From: an uncultured Bacillota bacterium
GTDB taxonomy: Bacteria > Bacillota > Clostridia > Christensenellales > Borkfalkiaceae
Reading direction: 5' to 3'
Assembly: GCA_949297575.1 (NCBI GenBank)
Contig: CASFTB010000010.1
Location: 1 to 50,958 of the forward strand
Length of the DNA: 50,958 nucleotides
The notes beneath the pieces were generated by a model. That model made no database searches, was not told the origin of the DNA, and saw only the letters and a list, made by a program, of their open reading frames with translations. Position numbers and translations under genes: made by a program. Shown piece by piece: positions 1-8,789 of the stretch. Within the stretch, counting starts at the first letter, position 1. Each line of letters starts with the position of its first letter.

Positions 1-8
1 AAATGGTA

Positions 9-37
9 TTGACAAAGGACAAAATGTATGATATACT
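9..37 (+). promoter_or_regulatory. Sigma-A type promoter of the starch-binding lipoprotein
   Basis: A perfect -35 box TTGACA (9-14) and -10 box TATACT (32-37) are separated by 17 bases, which predicts a start near base 44. An odd palindrome, ACTTA-A-TAAGT (44-54), lies right at the predicted start and could be an operator. It lacks the central CG usual for LacI-family sites, so its partner is unknown. Confidence 0.75.
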
Positions 38-154
38 GCAATTACTTAATAAGTTAAGTTAAAGGAAGGGGGAGACGAGGCGGAAGGAATCGAGGCTTGT
101 AAACCGGCAAAATTAGCGCACAGCGCGATAAAAATGAAAAGATAAGGAGGCATT

Positions 155-2032
155 ATGAAAAGGAAACTGCTGCTTGGTTTGACTGCGCTTCTCGCAGTAT
201 CGGCGTTGAGTGTCGGTCTGGTCGCCTGCCGTCCGACAGAGGATGTGGATGACGGAAAACTCACCGTGACATTCTATGACGGCGAGACGGTCTTAAAGGA
301 AGTCGAAGTGGACGAGGGCTCGACGGTGACGGAATATACACCCGAAAAAGAGGGCGGATATACGTTCGTCGATTGGTTTGCAACGCCCAGCTTCAATCAT
401 CGCTTTGACTTCGAGGAACCGATCACCGAGGATACGAGCGTCTTTGCGGGCTTTTCGCTCTACGAAGAGGATACGCGCGAGTTTTACATCGTCGGTACGG
501 GAACGAGCAAGTATCTTCTCGGGCAGGATTGGGGCAAGAACCTCACGGACGAACACAAACTCACCCGCGTCGAGGGCAAAAACGAGTACACCATCACCAC
601 CGACCTGATGGAGGGGGATGAGTTCCAGTTCGCGATCAACGGGCTTTGGCACAACAAGCGCGGATACGGCTATCTTGCCGACAACAAGCTTGAGGACGGC
701 ACGCAGGTGTTCAACGGAACGGGCGGCGGTCTCGGCGAAGTGACGTCCAAAGGGCAGAACATCCAGGTACTGCACTCGGGCAACTATACGCTGACGCTCA
801 AGACATATCCGCATGAGGACTTCTATAATACCGACGATCCTTCTTATTCGGACGATCAGAAAGAAGTTTATAATTTCGGTCTGTTCGATCGGATCGAATG
901 GGTGCGGAACGGCGATCCCGTCGATCCGCCTACGGTCGTTGTCGATTACTACATCAAGGGTGCGAACATCACCGGATGGCAGGATATGTGGAACAACGCC
1001 ACCAAAATGACGAATACGGACGGCGTCTATACCCTGACCGTCTACCTGGAGCAGGGCGAGGAGTTCATGTTTGCCTCCACGAATACGATCGGCAGCGTGA
1101 CTTCGAGCGGTACGGCTTCCGTTCTGGCGTCTGCGCTGGATGATGCAAGCAAAGATCTGTTTACGGGTGAGCGCAATATGGTCGCCGCCAAGACGGGGAC
1201 ATATACCTTCACCTATACGGAAGCGACGGGCGTTCTTTCGGCGACCATCGACGAGGAAGCCGTGCCCGAGGCGCGCGATTATTATCTGGACGGCACGTTT
1301 GCGGGCGCTTGGGGCGACACGCTGTACGGGCCTGAGGCAGACCGTCAGCCCGGACCGAACGGAAGTTCCCTGTTCATCGACGACTATAAACTGACCGAAA
1401 CTGCACAGGGCTCCGGGATCTACCAGATCCTCGGCGTGGAACTTCCCGCAGGGGCAGAGCTCATCATCCAGTCTTATAAGGCGGGAGCGGCGGAGCCCGG
1501 ACAGTGGAATACGGAAAACTATGCGCTGCTCGGGACGTACAACAGCACCTATCTGCTGCCGAAGCTTACGGATACGAGCGATTTCGGCGCAGTGAGCGCG
1601 ACCAATAAAAATATTTTGGTCAAGACGGCGGGAACATACAACATCACCTTCGACAGCTATTCGCAGATGATCACCATCAACGACGGCTTCGATATCTATC
1701 TCAAAGGTGCCATGAACAACTGGACGCATAACTATGCGGACGAATGGCGCATGACGCAGAATGCGGAAAACGAGATGCTGTATGAGATCACGGTAGAGTT
1801 TACGGCAGGGCAGGAATTCGGTTTCGCACAGTATAACAAGGGCGAGGACGCTCCCGAACTTGCAGCATCCGGCGGGACGTTCCTCAACAAAACGAAAGCC
1901 GGCACCGCCGAGGATACCGCGGACTTTGTCCCGGACGAGGGTACGAACTTTAAGGCGAGCGTTTCGGGAACATACCGCGTCGTCTATGACGCAGAGAAAG
2001 ATACCATCGACTTCTACAAAGTGACCGAGTGA
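155..2032 (+). CDS. Surface lipoprotein with InlB repeat and starch-binding-like domains
   Basis: A 625-residue exported lipoprotein, probably a surface glycan (starch) binding protein. The start is fixed by AAGGAGG at 144-150. The signal peptide ends in the lipobox LVAC (Cys25). Residues about 30-85 form one Listeria-Bacteroides/InlB-type repeat (EGGYTFVDWF). The rest reads as about four beta-sandwich units, the later ones starting with a motif such as YYIKGANITGW, DYYLDGTFAGAW or IYLKGAMNNW. That motif resembles starch-binding modules of the CBM26/X25 or SusE/F kind; this is a judgement from motif shape, not from a search. It has its own consensus promoter and a terminator. The amylase and maltodextrin ABC genes next door support a role in holding starch at the cell surface. 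An extracellular protein with another glycan target remains possible. Confidence 0.85.
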   Translation: MKRKLLLGLTALLAVSALSVGLVACRPTEDVDDGKLTVTFYDGETVLKEVEVDEGSTVTEYTPEKEGGYTFVDWFATPSFNHRFDFEEPITEDTSVFAGFSLYEEDTREFYIVGTGTSKYLLGQDWGKNLTDEHKLTRVEGKNEYTITTDLMEGDEFQFAINGLWHNKRGYGYLADNKLEDGTQVFNGTGGGLGEVTSKGQNIQVLHSGNYTLTLKTYPHEDFYNTDDPSYSDDQKEVYNFGLFDRIEWVRNGDPVDPPTVVVDYYIKGANITGWQDMWNNATKMTNTDGVYTLTVYLEQGEEFMFASTNTIGSVTSSGTASVLASALDDASKDLFTGERNMVAAKTGTYTFTYTEATGVLSATIDEEAVPEARDYYLDGTFAGAWGDTLYGPEADRQPGPNGSSLFIDDYKLTETAQGSGIYQILGVELPAGAELIIQSYKAGAAEPGQWNTENYALLGTYNSTYLLPKLTDTSDFGAVSATNKNILVKTAGTYNITFDSYSQMITINDGFDIYLKGAMNNWTHNYADEWRMTQNAENEMLYEITVEFTAGQEFGFAQYNKGEDAPELAASGGTFLNKTKAGTAEDTADFVPDEGTNFKASVSGTYRVVYDAEKDTIDFYKVTE

Positions 2033-2041
2033 CAGAAAGAT

Positions 2042-2079
2042 CCCCGCCGCCCATATCCGGCGGCGGGGAGAACTTTTTT
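2042..2079. terminator. Terminator between convergent genes
   Basis: A perfect 10-bp GC stem (2042-2051 with 2059-2068) has a 7-base loop and is followed by TTTTTT (2074-2079). It ends the lipoprotein transcript. On the other strand the trailing run is only TCTTT, so it may also serve the LacI-family gene, but weakly. Confidence 0.85.
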
Positions 2080-2082
2080 GGA

Positions 2083-2925
2083 TCAGATGCGGATAAAGTG
2101 ATCGCTGTCGGCGACAACGGTGTGGCCGATCGCCTGCAGAACAGCATTCATGATCTTGGGAAGATATTCCTTCATCTGCTTTGAATAGTCGAAGATGTTC
2201 AGCCGATCCTCCAAGACATTCAGGATGCGCAGCAGAGAGGGCTGGGAGACGGCGACATTGTTCAGCTTCGGCAGCACTGCGGGCAGTTCATCGGGCTCGG
2301 AAAGAAAGAGTGTGCCGGGGAGCGCGGAAAGGAGTTCTTCTTTCAGCCGTTCGTTTTCGGGAGAGATGGCAAGATAGGTGAAATCATCCTGAAAGTGCGC
2401 GGCTGCGGCTGCCTTGAGCTTTTGATAGTCGGTCGAGATCTGATAAAAGAACGGGTCGTCGATGAGGCAGTCGAGGGCGAGCACGGGGATATAGTTTTCC
2501 TGAGCGAGCGCATGGAAGTCTTCATCCGACATATTCAGGCACAGGCAGGCGGAGGCGGGCAGGCGCACGTTGCGCTTATCTTCCGAATAGGAGAGCAGGA
2601 AGTTGTTTGCTTCGCAAAGAGGCTGAAAGGCGCGCATGAAACACAGCGTCTCCATGCCTTGCAGCCAGGAAACGTGTTTGGATGTGCGCAGCAGAATGGT
2701 GTTCGTGCGCAGCATATTCAGCTCGGAAGCATAGGGATTGGGCGAATAATTGAGATAGTTGATCGCCTGCAGCACCTTTTTCTTCGTCGCTTCGCTGATG
2801 TGTTGGTCGGGACGCTGGTTGATGACATAGGAGACCGTTGCCGTAGAGACGCCGGCGAGCTTGGCGACATCCCGCATATTTGCACGGCGGTGCGTTAATT
2901 TTCCATCCTGATCCTTAGCAGCCAT
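2083..2925 (-). CDS. Compact LacI-family transcription regulator
   Basis: A 280-residue DNA-binding regulator, probably the repressor of the adjacent starch/maltodextrin genes. The N-terminal LacI helix-turn-helix and hinge helix are clear (MRDVAKLAGVSTATVSYVIN, then a Tyr-Ser-Pro-Asn-Pro segment). The ligand-binding part is about 220 residues, some 50 shorter than in typical members (330-340), so its sugar pocket may be reduced. The start at 2925 is chosen because a strong promoter lies at 2947-2975 and a longer reading from 3009 would begin upstream of that promoter. The resulting leader is only about 15 bases with a poor ribosome site. The gene is divergent from the amylase operon across about 70 bases, a layout typical of local control. 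Effector and operator are not identifiable. Confidence 0.88.
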   Translation of the reverse strand: MAAKDQDGKLTHRRANMRDVAKLAGVSTATVSYVINQRPDQHISEATKKKVLQAINYLNYSPNPYASELNMLRTNTILLRTSKHVSWLQGMETLCFMRAFQPLCEANNFLLSYSEDKRNVRLPASACLCLNMSDEDFHALAQENYIPVLALDCLIDDPFFYQISTDYQKLKAAAAAHFQDDFTYLAISPENERLKEELLSALPGTLFLSEPDELPAVLPKLNNVAVSQPSLLRILNVLEDRLNIFDYSKQMKEYLPKIMNAVLQAIGHTVVADSDHFIRI

Positions 2926-2946
2926 GAGAATACCGTTTTTTCCTTT

Positions 2947-2975
2947 AGTGTAACAGAAAAGAAAGGATATGTCAA
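2947..2975 (-). promoter_or_regulatory. Promoter of the LacI-family gene
   Basis: Reading the minus strand, TTGACA (2975-2970) and TACACT (2952-2947) are separated by exactly 17 bases. It lies in the divergent gap, so binding there could control both directions. I see no equally good promoter for the amylase operon on the plus strand. Confidence 0.8.
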
Positions 2976-2997
2976 GACCAATCATCGGAGGGGCAAT

Positions 2998-4698
2998 TTG
3001 AACCGGCAAGCAATTTTACACATTCCCGACAGTCAATACTGCTATGCTTTGGCGTGCGATCGGGTAGAGCTGCGCCTGAGGACGTCGAGCGAGGACGTGT
3101 TTTCCGAAGTCGATGTCGTTTACGGAAATAAATACGATTATCACCTGAAAAGAGAGCGTGCGGTGATGCAAAAGCGGTTTTCGGACGGGACATTCGATTA
3201 CTATTTCGTCCGCCTTTCGCTCAAAGACGTACGGTTCGTCTACGTCTTTGAACTGCACGAACGGGAGAAGATATATTATGTTTCGGAGGACGGGGTGAGC
3301 GAAAGCTATGACTTCAAGCTTGCCTACTATAACTCCTTTCAGCTGCCGTATATCAACCGAACGGATGTCATGCCCGAAGTGGAATGGATGAAGAGCGCGG
3401 TATTCTATGAGATCTTCATCGATCGGTTTTTCCGCGGCGACACCCAAAAAGAGGATGCCTATATCAACCTGAAATGGGGCGATCTCCCGCATCCGAAGAG
3501 TTTCGCGGGGGGAGACCTCGCGGGCATCCGTCAGAAGCTTGGCTATCTCAAAGGGCTGGGCGTCACGGCGCTCTATCTGACGCCCGTATTTTGCTCCGTC
3601 TCCAACCACAAGTACGATATTTACGACTATTACGAGATAGATCCGCAGTTCGGCACGAAGGAAGAACTGCGCGGGCTCGTCAAAGAGGCGCACGCGCTGG
3701 GGATCCGCATCGTGATGGATGCCGTGTTCAACCATTGCAGCGAACGCTTCCCGTATTTTCAGGACGTGCTCCGCAACGGGAAGGCTTCTCCTTATTTTGA
3801 TTGGTTCATCATCCGTGGGGATAAAGTGGACGCGGAAAAGTGCAACTACGAATGTTTTGCCGCCTGCACTTATATGCCCAAGCTCAATCTTTCCAACGAA
3901 CAGGCCAAGGCGTATTTCATCGATGTGGCGCTGTATTGGATCAGAGAATACGGCATTGACGGCTGGCGGCTGGATGTGTCCGATGAGATCTCCCACGATT
4001 TCTGGCATGATTTCCGCAAGGCGGTCAAGGCATACGATCGGGATATCGTCATCATCGGGGAAAATTGGCATGATGCGCGTCCCTATCTTTGCGGAGACGA
4101 GTACGACGGGATCATGAATTATGCCGTGACAAAGGCGCTGCTCGACTTTTTTGCAAAAAAGACGCTCGATGCGAAGCAGCTCGCCGAGCGGATGAGCGCG
4201 CTGTATGTGCGGAATACCCGTCAGGTCAACAACATGATGCTCAACCTGCTCGACAGCCATGATACGCATCGGTTTTATACCGAGACGGGAAAAGATACGG
4301 ATGCGCTCCTCTGCGCGCTTGCCGTGATCTTTCTGCATACGGGCGCGGCGTGCCTCTATTACGGTACGGAGATCGCGCTGGAAGGAGGTTACGACCCCGA
4401 TTGCAGGCGCACGATGGATTGGGAAGCGGCAGAGAAGGGGACAAAGATACAAGAGCTCGTCCGCAGATTGGCGTCCCTTCGCAGGAAGGAAGCCGTTCGC
4501 AGCGGAGAGATCGCCTTTTCCGGGGAAGACGGCATCTTTATTCTGGAACGGAGAGGGGAGAGCGTCCTGCGCCTGTATGTCGACCGATCGGGGGGACACA
4601 GATGCGTGCCGCAGGGCGAAGTGCTCCTGGCATACGGCTGGGAGGGCGGCGTGTTCACGGGAACGGGATTTATGATCGAGGAGGTCGCGTATGAATAA
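2998..4698 (+). CDS. GH13 neopullulanase/cyclomaltodextrinase-type amylase
   Basis: A 566-residue glycoside hydrolase expected to cleave alpha-glucans or maltodextrins. It has no signal peptide, so it is cytoplasmic and would act on imported oligosaccharides. Residues about 1-120 look like the CBM34-type N-domain of the neopullulanase group. The catalytic motifs are complete: DAVFNH (Asp241), MPKLNLSN (about 293-300), GWRLDVSDE (nucleophile Asp326), IGENW (acid/base Glu355) and LLDSHD (Asp422). The start is TTG at 2998, placed 5 bases after GGAGGGG (2987-2993). Its stop overlaps the solute-binding protein start by 8 bases, so the two are co-translated. It is the first gene of the transport operon. 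Confidence 0.93.
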   Translation: MNRQAILHIPDSQYCYALACDRVELRLRTSSEDVFSEVDVVYGNKYDYHLKRERAVMQKRFSDGTFDYYFVRLSLKDVRFVYVFELHEREKIYYVSEDGVSESYDFKLAYYNSFQLPYINRTDVMPEVEWMKSAVFYEIFIDRFFRGDTQKEDAYINLKWGDLPHPKSFAGGDLAGIRQKLGYLKGLGVTALYLTPVFCSVSNHKYDIYDYYEIDPQFGTKEELRGLVKEAHALGIRIVMDAVFNHCSERFPYFQDVLRNGKASPYFDWFIIRGDKVDAEKCNYECFAACTYMPKLNLSNEQAKAYFIDVALYWIREYGIDGWRLDVSDEISHDFWHDFRKAVKAYDRDIVIIGENWHDARPYLCGDEYDGIMNYAVTKALLDFFAKKTLDAKQLAERMSALYVRNTRQVNNMMLNLLDSHDTHRFYTETGKDTDALLCALAVIFLHTGAACLYYGTEIALEGGYDPDCRRTMDWEAAEKGTKIQELVRRLASLRRKEAVRSGEIAFSGEDGIFILERRGESVLRLYVDRSGGHRCVPQGEVLLAYGWEGGVFTGTGFMIEEVAYE

Positions 4699-6115
4699 AT
4701 TTATTACAGCATTTTCCGTCCATATGGCGGTGATCCTCGCGCTCATCGTGTCCATCGGCACGGTCGCGACCCTGTCGAAAACGCAGGGGGAAGGGGCAGA
4801 AAAGTTTACGGGAGAGCTGGAACGCAACGTCACCATCCGCATCCTGGAGAACGATACCGCCATCAAGCAGGGATACTTGAAAGAGCTGCTCGACGCGTTC
4901 AATGAAGCGTACGCCGAGTACGGGATCGTCGCGGAAGATGCGAACATGGATCAATACAGCGATCTCGAAAACGACGGGCCTTACGGCAAGGGACCGGACG
5001 TTCTGTATCAGCCCAACGATCAGCTCATGCGCTATGTGCCGGACAGGCACATCCTCCCGCTGCCCGTGGAAGAGCTCGACTGCTACGAGGCGGTGGGACA
5101 GGCGGCTTGGGACGCATATTACACGAAAGTCGGCGCCAACGAGTATTATTTCGGGGTGCCTGTCAATGTGCAGGGTCCGCTTCTCTATTACCGCAAAGAC
5201 CTTCTGCCCGAAAACTGGCAGGAAGAGTGGGATGAAAACGACAACGAAATCCCCGATATGGTAGAGAGCTGGAATAAACTGTACGAGTTTTCTTTGGAGC
5301 GGCGGCAGGGTAACGAGAAATTCGGATATATGCGCTCCTTCTTGGAGCCGTACTTTTCCGTGGGCTATCTATACAGCTACGGCGGATATTCCTTCGGGAA
5401 CAACAACACCGATCCCACGGACATCGGTTACAGCGCGGGCGAGGCGGAAAAGGGCGGCTGGGTGATCCGTCAGCTCGCTTCCGCCATGAACGAGTGGTGC
5501 ATCGACGACACGATCACCGTCAACGCCTATTCCAAGCTGGGGGACGGCAGTTACTTTGCGACGATGACGACGCCCGACGTCTATACCATGTTCATCGACG
5601 AAATGATGAAGAACGGCATGACGCGCGCCGAAGCGGAAGAAAACCTTGTTACGGCACCCATCCCCATGCTGCCGAAGAGCGGGGATCTCACGGAAGAAGA
5701 CCCCGAACTCATCCCCAGCAAGATGATGGGCGGCGTCAACGGGTATGCGATCAGCTCTTATACCAAAGCGCCCAACGCCTGCCTTGCCTTTGTCGATTTT
5801 GCCACGAATTACGAGATGATCAAGCGGCGCAACGAGCTGTTGGGCATCGCTCCCGCGAGAGCGGACGTCGCACAAGAGATCGGCGGGCTTTCCGAAGTCA
5901 TCCAGAACAATCTCGAAGAAGGCAATATCGTCATCATGCCGTCCATCCGCGAAAATGCGCAGATGTGGACTCCTTTGCAGACGCTCTTTACCGATCTTGC
6001 CAAGGACCCCTTCCGCGATGCGGACGAGATGAAGTATGACAGCCCGGATAAGATCAAAGCGGCGCTGGAACGGGTAGATCAACAGGTGTATGATGCGATC
6101 CATACGCTGAAATGA
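4691..6115 (+). CDS. Carbohydrate ABC transporter solute-binding protein, membrane-anchored
   Basis: A 474-residue extracellular binding protein of the maltose/maltodextrin type, by position between an amylase and MalF/MalG-type permeases and by segments such as YFGVPVNVQGPLLYYRKDLL. It would deliver maltodextrins to the permeases. The N-terminal hydrophobic stretch (residues about 8-28) contains no lipobox cysteine, which is unusual for a Gram-positive binding protein. It is therefore either held by an uncleaved N-terminal helix or released. The start ATG at 4691 follows GAGGAGG (4678-4684) and overlaps the amylase end. Its stop overlaps the first ATG of the next frame. The sugar specificity is inferred from neighbours only. 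Confidence 0.9.
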   Translation: MNKFITAFSVHMAVILALIVSIGTVATLSKTQGEGAEKFTGELERNVTIRILENDTAIKQGYLKELLDAFNEAYAEYGIVAEDANMDQYSDLENDGPYGKGPDVLYQPNDQLMRYVPDRHILPLPVEELDCYEAVGQAAWDAYYTKVGANEYYFGVPVNVQGPLLYYRKDLLPENWQEEWDENDNEIPDMVESWNKLYEFSLERRQGNEKFGYMRSFLEPYFSVGYLYSYGGYSFGNNNTDPTDIGYSAGEAEKGGWVIRQLASAMNEWCIDDTITVNAYSKLGDGSYFATMTTPDVYTMFIDEMMKNGMTRAEAEENLVTAPIPMLPKSGDLTEEDPELIPSKMMGGVNGYAISSYTKAPNACLAFVDFATNYEMIKRRNELLGIAPARADVAQEIGGLSEVIQNNLEEGNIVIMPSIRENAQMWTPLQTLFTDLAKDPFRDADEMKYDSPDKIKAALERVDQQVYDAIHTLK

Positions 6116-6129
6116 CGGAGGGAGAAGAT

Positions 6130-7470
6130 ATGACGCATCCAAAAGTCAGAAAGCAACATTTCAAAACGGTCAAAGAGATCGTGAAGCGTGCAAACGGAAA
6201 GGTGGTCTGCTCTGCCTGCATCATGGGGCTCGGGCAGTTCCTGTATCGGCAATGGGCAAAGGGGATCTTGTATCTTCTCATTCAGATCGCTGCCATTTGT
6301 TTCTTTGTGTTCGTCGGGGCGGAAGCGATCGCGGGATTCTTTACGCTGGGGACCATAGAGTCCAATGCGTGGTACGGGATCGAAGGAGACAATTCCGTCA
6401 TCATGATGCTGATGGGGATCCTCGCCTTTATCGTGCTTGCGATCTATCTCTATTTTTACTATGCCAACATCAAAGACGCATACGCCATGCAGTGTGCCGT
6501 AGAGCAGGGCAAAAAGCCGAGGACGCTCAAGGATGAGATGCGCAGTATGCTCGATGACAAGTTTTACAAGACGGCGCTCTTTGTTCCGATCATCGGCGTG
6601 TGCATCTTCAACGTGCTGCCCATCGTGTTCATGATCCTCATTGCCTTCACCAACTACGGTCCGGACGTCAAACCGCCCGTGCTCATCGACTGGAAGGGGT
6701 TTGAAAGTTTTATCAAGGTCCTGACGCTGGGGCAATTCGCTCCCACGTTTTTTAAGATCCTGCTCTGGAACATCGTATGGGCGGTCTTGTCTACGGCGCT
6801 CAACTATTTCTGCGGGCTCGGGATCGCACTGCTTTACAACAAGAAATGCGTCCGCGGGAAGGCGTTCTGGAGGATGTTCCCCATCCTTGCCTACGCGGTG
6901 CCGGGGTTTATCACGTTGCTCGGCTTTAAGTTCATGTTCTCCTACGGCGGGCCTATCAACCAGATGATCGTCGAAGCGGGCGGAAAGGCGATCGGCTTTT
7001 TGGATCTCGACGCCAAGTGGTCGGCGCGCGGGATCGGTCTCGTCGTCAACTGCTGGCTGAATATCCCGAGCAGTATGCTGCTGGCAACGGGCATCCTGAG
7101 CAACATGAACCGCGATCTCTATGAAGCGGCAAAGATCGACGGAGCAAGCGCGTTCAAGCAGTTTACGGCGATCACCCTTCCGTTCGTGGTATTTGCAACG
7201 ACCCCGATCCTTATCTCGCAGTTCATTGCGAATTTCAACAATTTCGGCATCTTCTATTTCCTGCGCGGCGGCGGTCTCATTGCAGACGGGTATTTCCTCG
7301 CAAGCGATACCGACCTGCTCATCAACTGGCTGTATAACTTGTCGATCTCCAACGACTATTATTCCATCGGCGCGGCGATCAGCATCATCATCTTTTTGTT
7401 CACGTCGGCGGTCTCTTTGGCAGTCTATGTGCTGTCTCCCAGTTACAGACAGGAGGATACTTATCAATGA
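6130..7470 (+). CDS. MalF-type sugar ABC transporter permease
   Basis: A 446-residue inner-membrane permease subunit. It has many hydrophobic segments and the cytoplasmic coupling loop of the EAA type (YEAAKIDGASAFKQF, about residue 330) that contacts the ATPase. The extra N-terminal hydrophobic section (about residues 30-110) is the extension common in MalF-like proteins. An in-frame ATG lies at 6112, but 6130 is preferred because GGAGGGAG (6117-6124) sits at the right spacing before it. It overlaps the following permease by four bases (ATGA). The partner ATPase is absent from this locus, so a shared MsmX/MsiK-like ATPase is expected elsewhere. Confidence 0.92.
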   Translation: MTHPKVRKQHFKTVKEIVKRANGKVVCSACIMGLGQFLYRQWAKGILYLLIQIAAICFFVFVGAEAIAGFFTLGTIESNAWYGIEGDNSVIMMLMGILAFIVLAIYLYFYYANIKDAYAMQCAVEQGKKPRTLKDEMRSMLDDKFYKTALFVPIIGVCIFNVLPIVFMILIAFTNYGPDVKPPVLIDWKGFESFIKVLTLGQFAPTFFKILLWNIVWAVLSTALNYFCGLGIALLYNKKCVRGKAFWRMFPILAYAVPGFITLLGFKFMFSYGGPINQMIVEAGGKAIGFLDLDAKWSARGIGLVVNCWLNIPSSMLLATGILSNMNRDLYEAAKIDGASAFKQFTAITLPFVVFATTPILISQFIANFNNFGIFYFLRGGGLIADGYFLASDTDLLINWLYNLSISNDYYSIGAAISIIIFLFTSAVSLAVYVLSPSYRQEDTYQ

Positions 7471-8303
7471 AGCATATCAAGATAAGACATACGGTCGATA
7501 CCGTCATCACTTATATCATCATATTGGCGATCAGTCTGGTGTTCCTCTTTCCCATCCTGTGGCTGCTTCTGGCATCTTTTTCAAGGTCGGGCTCGCTGTA
7601 TTCCTTCGACGGCTTTTTCCCGACGGAGTACAGCCTCGACAGCTTTAAGAAGCTGTTTACGGATACGGCGCTGTATAATTATCCGAGATGGTTCGGCAAC
7701 ACGCTGTTCGTTGCCTCGATGAGCTGCCTGTTCGGAACGGCATTGACCATCCTCACGGCATACTGTATGTCCCGTTATCGGTTCAAGAGCCGCAAAGCGC
7801 TCATGAAAACGACGCTCGTTCTGGGGATGTTCCCCTCCTTTATGGCAATGACGGCGGTGTATCTTCTCATGACGCAGTTCAACCTCATCAACAGCCATTG
7901 GGGACTCATCCTGATCTACTCCGCCGGTGCGCCGATGGGGTATATGACGCAAAAAGGCTTCTTCGATACCATCCCAAAATCCATCGATGAGGCAGCGCGG
8001 ATAGACGGGGCGACCAATGCGCAGGTGTTTTTGCGCATCACCCTGCCGCTCGCTTCTCCCATGATCGTCTATACGCTGCTCTCCTCCTTTGTGTGGCCGT
8101 GGAGCGACTTCATCCTCCCTCAGCTGCTTCTCAAAGAGAAAGACCTCTATACCGTTGCGGTGGGCTTGATGTCTTTGGGCGACGACGAGTTTGCCCGTTT
8201 CGCGGCAGGATCGATGTTTATCGGGGTGCCGATCATTGTGATGTATTTCGCACTTTCTAAGTTCTTGATCAGCGGCCTTTCGGCGGGCGCGGTCAAAGAT
8301 TGA
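7467..8303 (+). CDS. MalG-type sugar ABC transporter permease
   Basis: A 278-residue second permease subunit, of normal length for MalG-like proteins, with about six membrane segments. The EAA coupling loop reads DEAARIDGATNAQVF (about residues 172-186). The ATGA overlap with the upstream permease indicates translational coupling and a 1:1 pair. It is the last gene of the amylase operon and is followed by a hairpin at 8403-8432. Confidence 0.93.
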   Translation: MKHIKIRHTVDTVITYIIILAISLVFLFPILWLLLASFSRSGSLYSFDGFFPTEYSLDSFKKLFTDTALYNYPRWFGNTLFVASMSCLFGTALTILTAYCMSRYRFKSRKALMKTTLVLGMFPSFMAMTAVYLLMTQFNLINSHWGLILIYSAGAPMGYMTQKGFFDTIPKSIDEAARIDGATNAQVFLRITLPLASPMIVYTLLSSFVWPWSDFILPQLLLKEKDLYTVAVGLMSLGDDEFARFAAGSMFIGVPIIVMYFALSKFLISGLSAGAVKD

Positions 8304-8402
8304 GTTGGTTTTGCCGAAACGATCGGTGCGTTGTGTCCGCCGACAAAGAGAAGCGGACGGCATTCGAAACGTATTAAGACTTCATTCTATTCCCCCTATT
8401 GC

Positions 8403-8432
8403 AAGGTGCCGCAGCTTTTGCTGCGGCACTTT
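8403..8432 (+). terminator. Hairpin ending the maltodextrin operon
   Basis: A stem of 10 perfect base pairs (8406-8415 with 8420-8429), extended by one G-U and two A-U pairs, has a TTTT loop and a short T run. It lies 100 bases after the permease stop. The T run is short, so termination may be partial. Confidence 0.6.
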
Positions 8433-8459
8433 GCAAAAATAAGAGTTCAATCGGAATTT

Positions 8460-8741
8460 ATGTCACTTGTTACAAAAGTTCCGATTGTATTCTTGACTTT
8501 CATGGGGACTATCGTCATTTATATAGCGATCACAAATGAATTTACCCAAATACAAAATGAGGCAAAACTGGAATTTGGATTTGCCTCGTTTTATCATAAA
8601 GCGCCGGCTCTTTTTAATCGAAGGGCAATCGAATTCTTTTATGATATGTTGGCAAAATATGGGGTCAAAGAAGTCAATTTCTATGAAATAAGAGATCAGT
8701 TTATAAAACATTACGGATATTTTAAAGTAGTGCGATCATAA
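8460..8741 (+). CDS. Small hypothetical protein, AT-rich
   Basis: I do not recognise this reading frame (93 residues from ATG 8460). It would have one hydrophobic segment (VPIVFLTFMGTIVIYIAIT), then a charged part ending in an aromatic-rich segment (AIEFFYDMLAKYGVKEV). The stretch is clearly AT-richer than everything around it, which suggests acquired or remnant DNA. No good ribosome site precedes the ATG. An overlapping antisense frame (8463-8711) is also open, so coding is uncertain. It could be the tail of a broken gene. Confidence 0.35.
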   Translation: MSLVTKVPIVFLTFMGTIVIYIAITNEFTQIQNEAKLEFGFASFYHKAPALFNRRAIEFFYDMLAKYGVKEVNFYEIRDQFIKHYGYFKVVRS

Positions 8742-8752
8742 GCCGAAAGCGG

Positions 8753-8789
8753 ATGACATCTTCGGCAAATTATGATACAATGTATCATA
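8753..8789 (+). promoter_or_regulatory. Palindromic operator over a candidate promoter
   Basis: TATGATACA-A-TGTATCATA (8771-8789) is a perfect 19-base palindrome and overlaps a candidate -10 box (TACAAT, 8777-8782). An ATGACA -35 box lies 18 bases upstream (8753-8758). It ends at the ATG of the radical SAM gene, so a dimeric regulator bound here would block both transcription and an almost leaderless start. Confidence 0.55.

Noticed and set aside
293..1729. A 478-codon minus-strand frame opposite the first lipoprotein
   Set aside because: Shadow of the sense gene, which has a signal peptide, promoter, ribosome site and terminator; no recognisable motif on the minus strand.
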